From NCBI GenBank assembly GCA_934725525.1, contig CAKVCG010000017.1, positions 1 through 18,896 of the forward strand: DNA of 18,896 nt. Reading direction: 5' to 3'. The stretch is from an uncultured Brachyspira sp. Its GTDB lineage: Bacteria; Spirochaetota; Brachyspiria; Brachyspirales; Brachyspiraceae. A program made the position numbers and the translations under genes. Position 1 is the first letter of the stretch. The number at the start of each line of letters is the position of its first letter. Below, piece after piece: positions 6,399 to 14,026 of this stretch. The notes below the pieces were generated by a model. The model saw only the letters and a program-made list of their open reading frames with translations, did not search any database and had not been told where the DNA came from.

Positions 6399-7682
6399 TT
6401 AAAACACATCCTTACAAATTATGGTCTCGTCTCTGCCCGCTCCGACAGAAACTATAGATATTTCCGCGTCCGTTATTTCGCTTAATCTTTCGAGATATTT
6501 TTTAACGTTTTTCGGTAATTTGTCGTAATCTCTTATATTTCTTATATCTTCTTTCCAACCCTCGAATTCTTCGTAAACGGGTTCCACTTTAGAGAGAATA
6601 TCCAAATCGGCGGGATAATCTTCAATTATTTTTCCGTTATATTTATAAGCTACGCATATTTTTAATTTATCCAAATCGTCAAGTATATCGAGTCGAGTAA
6701 TAGCCAAAGAATCGAGTCCGTTCACATAAGCGGCATGTTTAATCACGCAAGCGTCTAGCCAGCCGCATCTTCTTGCTCTTCCCGTCACCGTTCCGTATTC
6801 ATGCCCTCTATCTCTTATGTGATTTCCTGTTTCGTCAAAAAGCTCGGATGGAAAAGGTCCTTCTCCGACTCTTGTGGAATAAGCCTTTACCACTCCGATA
6901 ACATTATCGATTTTTCTCGGTCCCACTCCGCTTCCCGAACACGCTCCGCTTGCCGAAGGTAAAGACGAAGTTACAAAAGGATAAGTTCCGTATTCCAAAT
7001 CAAGCATCGTAGCTTGAGCGCCCTCGAATAAAATATTCTTTTTTTCTTTTATCGCTTTATTTAAAATCGTAATCGTATCGGCTACATAAGGCTTCAATCT
7101 TTCGCCATACTCCAAATATTCTTTTAAGATTTTCTCGTAATCAAAACCGTTATGGTTGTAAAGTTTTTTTAGAAGTCTGTTTTTTAATTCCAAATAGAAT
7201 TTTAATTTTTTTGCAAATATTTCTTTATTCGTTAAATCGCAGATTCTTATTCCGATTCGTCTCGCTTTATCCATATAGCAAGGTCCGATTCCGTTTTTTG
7301 TCGTCCCTAATTTATTTTCTCCCAAGTCCTCTTCTTGAAGTTCGTCAAGCGCTTTATGATAGGGAAAAATTATATGAGCCCTGTCGGAGATTTTGATATT
7401 TGATATTTTAATTTTTTTATTTTTAAGTTCGTCTATTTCTTCCAAAAATATTTTAGGCTCAATTGCGATTCCGTTTCCGATAATGCATATTTTATCTTCA
7501 TGTAATATTCCAGAAGGCAAGAGTCTCAATTTATATTTATTTTCCCCTACAACTACGGTATGTCCCGCGTTGCTTCCGCCTTGAGAACGAACTATATATT
7601 CGCTTTTTTCGGCAAGATAATCGACAATTTTTCCTTTGCCCTCGTCTCCCCATTGAGTTCCGACTACGATTACAGAAGCCAT
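6399..7682 (-). CDS. purA: Adenylosuccinate synthetase
   Basis: A 427-residue, full-length enzyme that joins IMP and aspartate using GTP, the first committed step from IMP to AMP. The N-terminal block GTQWGDEGKGK carries the catalytic Asp13, and SNAGHT carries the catalytic His41, both at the canonical numbers. Also visible are GTTKNGIGPCYMDKARR, the FEGAQATMLD block, the TRVGEGPFPSEL block and the TGRARRCGWLD block. The start is ATG 7682, preceded by the strong GGGGGAG site. It has its own promoter at 7740-7767 and is divergent from the macrodomain-sirtuin operon. purB and other purine genes are not adjacent, and no purine riboswitch was seen. Confidence 0.97.
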   Translation of the reverse strand: MASVIVVGTQWGDEGKGKIVDYLAEKSEYIVRSQGGSNAGHTVVVGENKYKLRLLPSGILHEDKICIIGNGIAIEPKIFLEEIDELKNKKIKISNIKISDRAHIIFPYHKALDELQEEDLGENKLGTTKNGIGPCYMDKARRIGIRICDLTNKEIFAKKLKFYLELKNRLLKKLYNHNGFDYEKILKEYLEYGERLKPYVADTITILNKAIKEKKNILFEGAQATMLDLEYGTYPFVTSSLPSASGACSGSGVGPRKIDNVIGVVKAYSTRVGEGPFPSELFDETGNHIRDRGHEYGTVTGRARRCGWLDACVIKHAAYVNGLDSLAITRLDILDDLDKLKICVAYKYNGKIIEDYPADLDILSKVEPVYEEFEGWKEDIRNIRDYDKLPKNVKKYLERLSEITDAEISIVSVGAGRDETIICKDVF

Positions 7683-7739
7683 TTCTCCCCCAAAATAATT
7701 TATAATTATTTTTATGGATATAGTGAAAAACCAAAGGCA

Positions 7740-7767
7740 ATTATATAAATCTTTTGTAAAATTTCAA
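7740..7767 (-). promoter_or_regulatory. Sigma70-type promoter for purA
   Basis: Read on the - strand: TTGAAA (7767-7762), a 16-bp spacer, TATAAT (7745-7740). It lies about 58 bases before the purA start. Confidence 0.7.
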
Positions 7768-7780
7768 GTAAAAATAATTG

Positions 7781-7816
7781 GACTGCCTAGCTTTCTGGCA
7801 AAAACTCGCAATGGTT
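7781..7816. repeat. Degenerate dispersed repeat fragment
   Basis: ACTCGCAATGG (7804-7814) matches the right end of the element at 667-752, and TGCC/GGCA arms (7784-7800) precede it. It lies between the divergent purA and macrodomain promoters. Confidence 0.4.
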
Positions 7817-7834
7817 GAAAATCTAATTAAACTA

Positions 7835-7862
7835 TTGACATTAAAATAAAACATTGTATATT
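7835..7862 (+). promoter_or_regulatory. Sigma70-type promoter for the macrodomain-sirtuin operon
   Basis: A consensus TTGACA (7835-7840), a 16-bp spacer and TATATT (7857-7862). The expected transcription start, near 7869, falls inside the palindrome at 7865-7885. Confidence 0.8.
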
Positions 7863-7864
7863 AG

Positions 7865-7885
7865 TTGTAATAATATTTATTACAA
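7865..7885 (+). promoter_or_regulatory. Palindrome over the transcription start, candidate operator
   Basis: Arms TTGTAATAA (7865-7873) and TTATTACAA (7877-7885) are perfect inverted complements around TAT. The position just after the -10 box is typical of a repressor site. The bound regulator cannot be named: the arms share AT-rich character with PerR/Fur-type boxes but the 3-bp centre does not fit their 7-1-7 form. An RNA hairpin is the alternative. Confidence 0.55.
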
Positions 7886-7905
7886 TAAAGATAGGTTGTT
7901 AATAT

Positions 7906-8679
7906 ATGAAAAAATTATTATATTTAATAAATTATTTGGCAAAAGAAAGCAAAATTGATATAGGCGAACTTTCGTCCAACGAAACCGAATTAAAAAATTT
8001 ATTCAGAAGCCTTATGAATATGCGTCCGCCAAACGATATAAGCGAAGATTATTTAAAAATAGAAGACGAGTTTTTGCAAGAAGAACTTGATAAAAAATTT
8101 ATAACCAATATAGAAAATCTTAAACCGATAAAAAATAATTTATATTTATGGCAAGGCGATATTACCGCTTTGAAGATTGACGCTATAGTAAACGCCGCTA
8201 ATTCTGCAATGCTTGGATGTTTCTATCCGATGCATAAATGTATAGATAACGCGATTCATAGCGCCGCTGGAACGAGACTCAGGTTGTTTTGTCGAGATAT
8301 TATAAATCGATGCGGAGGTTATTTAGAAACAGGCGATGCAAAAATAACTCCCACTTTTAATCTGCCTTGTAAATATGTTTTGCATACGGTTGGACCAATA
8401 ATTAAAGATAAAGTTGGCAAAAAAGACGAGGAGCTACTATCCTTATGCTATAAATCATGTTTGAATTTGGTTTTAGAAAATAATATAGAAAGCGTGGCTT
8501 TTTGTTGCATATCCACGGGAGAATTTAGATTTCCAAACGATTTGGCGGTTGATATAGCTTTATCTTCGGTAAACGATTTTTTGAAAGAAAATAAAGCGAA
8601 AAATATAAAAATAGTTTTCAATGTTTTTAAAGATATTGATTATGAATTATATAATAAAAAAATTAAAGAATTAAATTAA
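7906..8679 (+). CDS. Zinc-type macrodomain protein, ADP-ribosyl hydrolase linked to sirtuin
   Basis: A 257-residue protein. Residues 1-75 are a helical N-terminal extension typical of sirtuin-linked macrodomains. The macrodomain (about 78-255) opens with LWQGDITALKIDAIVNAANS (80-100 region), the ADP-ribose binding motif. It then has MLGCFYPMHKCIDNAIH, where Cys105, His110 and Cys112 are the expected zinc ligands of the Zn-macrodomain subfamily. TVGP (161-164) and ISTGEFRFP (202-210, the phosphate loop) follow. The family removes ADP-ribose from proteins and reverses the modification made by its partner sirtuin. The gene follows a strong promoter and a palindrome, with a weak ribosome binding site (AGG near 7893). 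The stop is 20 bases before the sirtuin start, so the two form an operon. Confidence 0.92.
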   Translation: MKKLLYLINYLAKESKIDIGELSSNETELKNLFRSLMNMRPPNDISEDYLKIEDEFLQEELDKKFITNIENLKPIKNNLYLWQGDITALKIDAIVNAANSAMLGCFYPMHKCIDNAIHSAAGTRLRLFCRDIINRCGGYLETGDAKITPTFNLPCKYVLHTVGPIIKDKVGKKDEELLSLCYKSCLNLVLENNIESVAFCCISTGEFRFPNDLAVDIALSSVNDFLKENKAKNIKIVFNVFKDIDYELYNKKIKELN

Positions 8680-8699
8680 AAAATTGTAGGAAAATAAAA

Positions 8700-9536
8700 A
8701 TGGATAAAAATAAATTAATACAAAAATTAAAAGAAGAAATTGAAAATTCGGAGTATATATTAATCGGAGCGGGAGCGGGACTTTCTACTTCGGCGGGATT
8801 TTTATATGACGGAAAAAGATTTGAAGATAATTTTAAAGATTATATAAAAAAATACGGATTTACCGATATGTATAGCGCGGGATTTTATAATTTTCCAACT
8901 CTTGAGGAATATTGGGCTTATTTTAGTTTGTATGTTTATATAAACAGATACGATATTGAAGAAAACGAAACTTATTTAAATCTTTATAATATAGTAAAAA
9001 ATAAAAATTATTTCGTTATAACTACAAATGTTGACGGCAGATTTGCAGATTCTAAATTTGATAAAGATAAAATTTTTGCGGTTCAAGGAGATTTTTCGCT
9101 TTTTCAATGTTCAAAACCTTGCAGGCAAGAAACTTTTTATAATGAAAAATATATTAGAGAAATGATTAAATACAAAAAAGAAATGAAAATACCTACCGAA
9201 CTTATTCCAAAATGTCCATACTGCGGAGAAAATATGTCTATGAATTTGAGAGCGGATTCCACTTTCGTTCAAGATAAAAATTGGGACAAACAAAAATCAA
9301 AATACGAAAATTTTTTAAAAAATTCAGACAATTCAAAAATCTTGTTTTTGGAGCTTGGAGTCGGTTTCAATACGCCTTCTATAATAAAATATAATTTTTG
9401 GAGAATGACTTTAAATAATAAAAAATCCGTTTACGCTTCTATTAATTTGGGAGAATGCTACGGCGCAAGCGATATAGAAGAGCGTTCAATATGCATAGAC
9501 TCCGATATATCCGAAGTATTGAAAAAATTAATTTAA
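8700..9536 (+). CDS. Class M sirtuin (SirTM), probable protein ADP-ribosyltransferase
   Basis: A 278-residue Sir2-fold protein. The NAD-binding motif GAGAGLSTSAG is at 23-33 and TTNVDGRF at 108-115. Where classical sirtuins have the catalytic His-Gly, this protein has VQGD, with Gln129 in place of His. That substitution marks class M enzymes, which ADP-ribosylate rather than deacetylate. Two Cys pairs (Cys137/Cys141 and Cys172/Cys175) form the zinc module. In firmicute pathogens the family modifies a lipoylated GcvH-like carrier encoded in the same operon with a lipoate ligase; neither gene is present here, so the substrate is open. AGGA at 8688-8691 lies about 8 bases before the ATG. Downstream is a 39-bp gap to a convergent gene. 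Confidence 0.92.
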   Translation: MDKNKLIQKLKEEIENSEYILIGAGAGLSTSAGFLYDGKRFEDNFKDYIKKYGFTDMYSAGFYNFPTLEEYWAYFSLYVYINRYDIEENETYLNLYNIVKNKNYFVITTNVDGRFADSKFDKDKIFAVQGDFSLFQCSKPCRQETFYNEKYIREMIKYKKEMKIPTELIPKCPYCGENMSMNLRADSTFVQDKNWDKQKSKYENFLKNSDNSKILFLELGVGFNTPSIIKYNFWRMTLNNKKSVYASINLGECYGASDIEERSICIDSDISEVLKKLI

Positions 9537-9545
9537 TAAAAAATT

Positions 9546-9573
9546 GTCATTGCGAAATTTATTGAAGCAATCT
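9546..9573. repeat. Short dispersed repeat fragment between convergent genes
   Basis: GTCATTGCGA (9546-9555) equals the left end of the element at 667-752, followed by TTGAAGCAATCT, the complement of its GGATTGCTTC core. The ATTGC/GCAAT arms could fold and serve as a weak terminator for both converging genes. Confidence 0.5.
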
Positions 9574-9575
9574 AT

Positions 9576-10370
9576 TTAATTTAATTTTTTAGGAATTCTA
9601 ACATTTTTCAAATCCGTAAGCCTTTGAATTATAGATTTCTGCACTTCGTAATTTGAAGGCTCGTCGTTTGCAAATTCGTATTTATTTGCAAGAATCAAAT
9701 ATTCTTTTTCCCGCGTATAATTTCGCATCTTTCTGTATAATATCGATATTCTAAATAAAGATAATTTTTGTCTATATCCGTTTAAATAGGACTGTCTATA
9801 ATAATCTATGGCTAAAGAATTTCTGCTTCTATTATCGTAAAGTTCCGCCAGTTTAAAATATATTCTTCCTCTTTCGATTCTATTGGGGCTTGTTTCAGCG
9901 ATATTTAAAATTTCTTTTTCGGTAGCCGAATAATTTTCTTCATCAATTAATTTTTCGTAAATATGAAGCAAATTAAAGTAAGAATCTAATTTATACGATG
10001 GAACATTAAAATTAGTGTTTAATTGAATAGCTTTTTTGTATTCTTCCACAGCCAACCTATAACTTGCCGCTCCTCCTTGTTGAGCGGGGTCCCCAGCTTC
10101 GGTTTCGTATATTAATCCCAGATAATAATGAGCATCCGCATTATCGGGGTAATACATCAAAGTTTTATTCATTAAATATAAAGCGTAGGATGTATCTCCG
10201 TTACTTATAGCTCTTTTAGCCTCGCCTATATAAACCCAAGCCGGCTCTAATCTATTTTCATTGATTGAAGAACGATAGGAATTTGTATCGATTCTAACCG
10301 AATTATTTACTTGAGAATAAACGGGCAAACAAAATATTAGTAAGTAGAATATCAAAAAATTTTTCTTCAT
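9576..10370 (-). CDS. Exported TPR-repeat protein
   Basis: A 264-residue protein with a Sec signal peptide: MKKN, a hydrophobic stretch to residue 15, and the signal peptidase I site VYS before Gln20. Cys14 is followed by more hydrophobic residues and preceded by Phe, so a lipoprotein is less likely. Residues about 43-115 contain tetratricopeptide repeats (ALYLMNKTLMYYPDNADAHY, then EEYKKAIQLN). Further TPR-like helices run to about 240 (RIYFKLAELYDNRSRNSLA, then YLILANKYEF). TPR proteins of this kind act as periplasmic scaffolds in envelope complexes; no partner is named by context. The gene is convergent with the sirtuin and divergent from the MATE gene. Confidence 0.8.
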   Translation of the reverse strand: MKKNFLIFYLLIFCLPVYSQVNNSVRIDTNSYRSSINENRLEPAWVYIGEAKRAISNGDTSYALYLMNKTLMYYPDNADAHYYLGLIYETEAGDPAQQGGAASYRLAVEEYKKAIQLNTNFNVPSYKLDSYFNLLHIYEKLIDEENYSATEKEILNIAETSPNRIERGRIYFKLAELYDNRSRNSLAIDYYRQSYLNGYRQKLSLFRISILYRKMRNYTREKEYLILANKYEFANDEPSNYEVQKSIIQRLTDLKNVRIPKKLN

Positions 10371-10465
10371 AATAATTAATTTATTTATATTTAATATAAT
10401 TATATATTATTTTTATATAATAAAAAGCTTTATCGTTTATATTTATCGGTATAATATGTTTTTAT

Positions 10466-10495
10466 ATTATAAAAATATTGTAAATATATTGCCAA
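10466..10495 (-). promoter_or_regulatory. Possible promoter for the TPR gene
   Basis: Read on the - strand: TTGGCA (10495-10490), an 18-bp spacer, TATAAT (10471-10466). The 222-bp divergent gap is almost pure A+T, so chance matches are likely. On the + strand TTGCCA (10489-10494) could serve the MATE gene with a poor -10 near 10512. Confidence 0.35.
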
Positions 10496-10592
10496 TATTT
10501 CGCTTATCGTATTTTATTTTTTAATATATAATATATGAGATTAAAAAATATAAACTAAAAATTATTTAAACTATTTTTTAGGAGGAAAAATT

Positions 10593-11954
10593 ATGGCTGA
10601 TAACAAAATTGATATATTTGAAAATTATCCCGTATATAAATCTTTAATTTCTTTAGCAATGCCAACTATATTGGGCATGCTTGTAAATGTGTTTTATAAT
10701 ATGGTTGATACTTTTTTTGTAGGACAGACGGGAGACCCAAATCAAGTAGCCGCAGTTTCTCTAACTATGCCGATTTATTTGCTTTTAATGGCTTTCGGTA
10801 ATATTTTTGGAATTGGGGGAGCTTCGTATATTTCAAGAAATTTGGGAGCTAAACAATTTGATAAAGTAAAGAAAATTTCCGCTTTCGGATTTTATTCAAG
10901 TATTATAATAGGCTTCATAAGTATGGCTTTATTTTTAATCTTTATGCCTTTTATATTAAAAATATCGGGAGCGAGCGAAAATACTTATCAATTTGCAAAA
11001 GATTATTTAATAATCGTTGGAATTGGAGCGCCTTTTGTCGTAAATCAGATGGCTATGGGGCAAATAGTTCGTTCTGAAGGAGCTTCAAAAGAGGCAATGA
11101 TTGGTATGATGATAGGAACGATTGTAAATATAATTTTAGACCCGATAATGATACTTTATATGAATATGGGAGTCGCTGGAGCTGCGCTTGCCACAATAAT
11201 TGGAAACGCATGTTCTACGATTTATTACGCTTGGCATATTTTAAGAAAAAAATCTTTTCTTTCGATAAGTTTTAAAGATTTTTCAATGCAGTCGGATATA
11301 TTAAAAAATGTATTCGCTATAGGAATTCCCGTTTCAATAAATAATATTTTAATGAGCGCTTCAAATATTCTTATAAATAATTACGCGGCTGGATTTGGCG
11401 ATAATGTGGTAGCTGGACTTGGAGTCGCTCAAAGATTATTTACGCTCGTTATTTTAGTTTTTATCGGATTAGGACAAGGAATACAGCCTTTTATAGGATA
11501 TAATTTCGCCTCTAAAAATTATAAGAGAATGAACGCTTCTATAAAAATTTCCTGTTTGGTAAGCGTCATAACGGGAATAATTTTGCTTATATTGGCTTTT
11601 ATATTTTCAAATCAAGCGGTAAAATTATTTATCAATAACGAAGAGGTAATAGATTACGGAGTTAAATTCTTAATAGCATGTTATTCTGTCGCTCCGATTA
11701 TAGGATTTCAATTTATATTTATGTCGACTTTTCAAGCTTTGGGAAAGGCTCTCCCGTCATTGTTTCTTTCGTTGAGCCGACAGGGAATAGCTTTTATACC
11801 CGTGATAATAATAGGAACAAAATTATTCGGCATAAACGGAATTGTCTGGTCGCAGCCTATAGCGGATTTAGTTTCGGTTATATTGGCTACGATTATGTAT
11901 ATTTATATTTATAGAAAAATGAAGAAACAGGCATTAAGAGAGAATAATATATAA
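10593..11954 (+). CDS. MATE-family multidrug/cation efflux transporter
   Basis: A 453-residue integral membrane protein of normal MATE length, predicted to have twelve membrane helices in two homologous halves. The family exports drugs or metabolites in exchange for Na+ or H+. The first half begins with the family-typical AMPTILGMLVNVFYNMVDTF and FVGQTGD, then AVSLTMP; the second half begins near residue 240 with IGIPVSINNILMSASN and contains GQGIQPFIGYNFAS. The start ATG is preceded by a strong AGGAGGA site. The sequence alone does not give the substrate. It stands alone, divergent from the TPR gene. Confidence 0.95.
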   Translation: MADNKIDIFENYPVYKSLISLAMPTILGMLVNVFYNMVDTFFVGQTGDPNQVAAVSLTMPIYLLLMAFGNIFGIGGASYISRNLGAKQFDKVKKISAFGFYSSIIIGFISMALFLIFMPFILKISGASENTYQFAKDYLIIVGIGAPFVVNQMAMGQIVRSEGASKEAMIGMMIGTIVNIILDPIMILYMNMGVAGAALATIIGNACSTIYYAWHILRKKSFLSISFKDFSMQSDILKNVFAIGIPVSINNILMSASNILINNYAAGFGDNVVAGLGVAQRLFTLVILVFIGLGQGIQPFIGYNFASKNYKRMNASIKISCLVSVITGIILLILAFIFSNQAVKLFINNEEVIDYGVKFLIACYSVAPIIGFQFIFMSTFQALGKALPSLFLSLSRQGIAFIPVIIIGTKLFGINGIVWSQPIADLVSVILATIMYIYIYRKMKKQALRENNI

Positions 11955-11960
11955 TTTTTA

Positions 11961-12011
11961 GTCATTGCAAACGACTACCGTGACATTGCTCGCGTTTGAA
12001 GAATATACGAC
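11961..12011. repeat. Decayed dispersed repeat
   Basis: GTCATTGCAAACGA (11961-11974) and GTGACATTGCTCGCG (11980-11994) resemble the ends of the element at 667-752, but the interior is not conserved. It lies between the MATE stop and the promoter of the AAA+ gene. Confidence 0.35.
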
Positions 12012-12036
12012 TTAAGCGCGCCAATTAAAATTATAT

Positions 12037-12065
12037 TTGACTTTTTATGAAATTGAATTTATTAT
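12037..12065 (+). promoter_or_regulatory. Sigma70-type promoter for the MoxR-like operon
   Basis: TTGACT (12037-12042), a 17-bp spacer, TATTAT (12060-12065). The leader of about 60 bases holds four copies of TTAATTA, at 12073, 12094, 12106 and 12115. Confidence 0.7.
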
Positions 12066-12133
12066 ATTTCGATTAATTAAAAATCGTTCTTTGTTAATTA
12101 TTAATTTAATTAGATTAATTAGGATAAATTAAA

Positions 12134-13021
12134 ATGGAAAAAATAAAAATTGAAAATGTCGAACTTACATTATCGCATCCCGATAATTTGAATATAAAAT
12201 GGACGGGACAAAACGATTTGGTTCGACAAATAATGGCGGCTTGGCATACAATTTCCGAAGACGATATTCCTCTAAATCCTCGAATAGTCGGAAAGCCTGG
12301 AGCGGGAAAAACGACTTTATCCTATTATGCGGCTAAAGAGTTGCTTAAAAGAGAGGTTTATATATTTCAATGCACAGTCGACACTCGCCCCGAAGATTTG
12401 ATTATAATTCCCGTTATTTCAGAAAATAACGCTTCCAGCGGTGCTAATGCGGGCATGTCGCCGCAGTCGCCCAAAATAAATTATCATGCATCGAGTTTGG
12501 TTAGCGCAATGATTAAAGGAGGAGTGGCGATACTTGACGAAGGAAACAGAATGAGCGAAAAAACTTGGGCTTCGCTTGCGCCATTGCTTGACGATAGAAG
12601 ATATGTGGAAAGCGTCATTGCTGGAATAAAAATAAAAGCGCATCCCGATTTTAGAATAATCGTCACAATGAACGATGACGCGAGCGTATTCGAGCTTCCA
12701 GAATATATTCATTCGAGATTACAGCCGACTATAGAGCTTCCGTTTCCCGATGTGAAAGAAGAATACGATATTTTAAAAATGAACATCCCATTTGCAGACG
12801 AAGAAATTTTAAGAATAACGGTCGGTTTCTTGCAAAAATCTCATATAAATAAAGCTTCTTTTTCGGTTAGAGACGGGATAAATATGGCAAGATACGCGAT
12901 GAAACTTTATAAAAGCGAAACTACGAAAGATAAAGAAACGGCTTTTTTGCTCGCGTTAAAATCCGTTCTTGGAGAGGAAGGAATTAAAATTTTGAGCGCA
13001 AATAACGATGAAAAATATTAA
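12134..13021 (+). CDS. MoxR-like AAA+ ATPase
   Basis: A 295-residue AAA+ protein of the MoxR/CbbQ type (AAA_5), full length. Walker A GKPGAGKT is at 53-60. Walker B AILDEGN has Asp135 and Glu136. The sensor 1 asparagine is in VTMND (Asn180) and a candidate arginine finger in HSRLQPT (Arg195). Residues about 210-290 form the lid. Such ATPases act as chaperones that activate or remodel partner proteins, usually with a VWA-domain partner encoded beside them. No VWA protein is here; the next gene overlaps by 14 bases and encodes a membrane-anchored nuclease-like protein. The start at 12134 has AGGA 9 bases upstream. Confidence 0.9.
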   Translation: MEKIKIENVELTLSHPDNLNIKWTGQNDLVRQIMAAWHTISEDDIPLNPRIVGKPGAGKTTLSYYAAKELLKREVYIFQCTVDTRPEDLIIIPVISENNASSGANAGMSPQSPKINYHASSLVSAMIKGGVAILDEGNRMSEKTWASLAPLLDDRRYVESVIAGIKIKAHPDFRIIVTMNDDASVFELPEYIHSRLQPTIELPFPDVKEEYDILKMNIPFADEEILRITVGFLQKSHINKASFSVRDGINMARYAMKLYKSETTKDKETAFLLALKSVLGEEGIKILSANNDEKY

Positions 13022-13907
13022 AAGACTTATAATAATTTTTTTAATATTTTTGATTTTCTTTATAATTATTAAAAATACAAATATTAATTCAAAAAATTTA
13101 TTTATCGATTCGGATTCGCTTTTAAGTTTGATTGAAAATAATAAAGTTTCGATTGTTTACGATTATTTGAAATATAGAGATAAAGTTTATTGCATTGATA
13201 ATATTAATAATAATCAAAATAAATATTATAAAAATTTTATAAAAAGTCGTTTTCCAAGCATAAAATTTATTAATAAATTTCAATTTTATTTTTATTCAAA
13301 AATTTTTAAAGAAAAAATGATGTGTTATATTAATTATTGCGATAAAAATTTAATCGAATATTTGAAAAAGAAAAAAATTAAATATTGTAAAGTCGTTTTG
13401 AATATTAACGAAATAACGGCAAAAGAATATTTGAATTTGAGAGACAAAGATAACGCGAGAATTTTTTTGTCGATTACGAATAAAGATTATTACGATTCTT
13501 ATAAATACGCGGTCGTTTTGAATAAGAAATATATAACCGTTTTGGACGGAGACACTATAAAATATAAAAATCAAAGATATAGATTTATCGGTTTGGACTC
13601 TCCCGAACTTAAACAAAATTACGGCGAGCAGGCGAAAAACTTTGTAATTAATTCCATAAATAACGCGAGTAAAATTTCTATGTTAATATCCTCTTACGAT
13701 TTATATGATAGAATATTATGCCATATAATTATAGACGGCGAACCTTTAGCGTATTCTATGATTAAAGAAAAATACGCGAAAGAAACTATAATTAAATACG
13801 GGGATAGCGGTTTTCCGACAATAGCAAGCAATATAGTTTATCTGTCTAAATTTCAAGGCAGAAGACCGTTTATTGACCCTGCGGTATTTAGAAAAACAAA
13901 TTATTAA
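13008..13907 (+). CDS. Membrane-anchored thermonuclease (SNase)-like protein
   Basis: A 299-residue protein. Residues about 7-22 are a hydrophobic helix after MKNIKR, acting as signal peptide or anchor with the rest outside the cytoplasm. Residues 30-165 are Lys/Asn/Tyr-rich and unrecognised, with several Cys (62, 106, 111, 127). Residues about 174-290 match the staphylococcal nuclease fold: VLDGDT (178-183), RYRFIGLDSPE (190-200), YGEQAK (205-210) and DLYDRILCHI (231-240). Arg192, Glu200 and Arg235 correspond to the catalytic Arg35, Glu43 and Arg87 of the S. aureus enzyme, so activity is plausible. The ATG overlaps the end of the AAA+ gene by 14 bases without its own clear ribosome binding site, pointing to translational coupling. 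Confidence 0.8.
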   Translation: MKNIKRLIIIFLIFLIFFIIIKNTNINSKNLFIDSDSLLSLIENNKVSIVYDYLKYRDKVYCIDNINNNQNKYYKNFIKSRFPSIKFINKFQFYFYSKIFKEKMMCYINYCDKNLIEYLKKKKIKYCKVVLNINEITAKEYLNLRDKDNARIFLSITNKDYYDSYKYAVVLNKKYITVLDGDTIKYKNQRYRFIGLDSPELKQNYGEQAKNFVINSINNASKISMLISSYDLYDRILCHIIIDGEPLAYSMIKEKYAKETIIKYGDSGFPTIASNIVYLSKFQGRRPFIDPAVFRKTNY

Positions 13908-14026
13908 ATTTATGCGTAGAGATTCTTACTATTGATTTTTTTAATTTATAAGTTAAAGTTTAAATATTCGATATTATTTTATCTTTAAATTTTTAATTGA
14001 AAATCAATTTATTTTAAGGAAATAAA

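Noticed and set aside
7211..7748. Several + and - strand frames opposite or beside purA
   Set aside because: They are shadows of the purA coding sequence, which is full length and carries all motifs.
7865..7885. Canonical PerR/Fur box
   Set aside because: The arms are separated by three bases, so the 7-1-7 symmetry of that family is not met; kept only as an unassigned operator.
11678..11914. A 78-residue + strand frame inside the MATE gene
   Set aside because: It is an out-of-frame shadow of the MATE coding sequence with no initiation signal.
12419..12712. Two - strand frames opposite the MoxR-like gene
   Set aside because: They lie opposite the Walker B and sensor region; no homology or ribosome binding site was seen.
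13995..14009. Inverted repeat AATTGA/TCAATT before the cyclase gene
   Set aside because: A 6-bp AT-only stem in an AT-rich leader is expected by chance and no other signal supports it.
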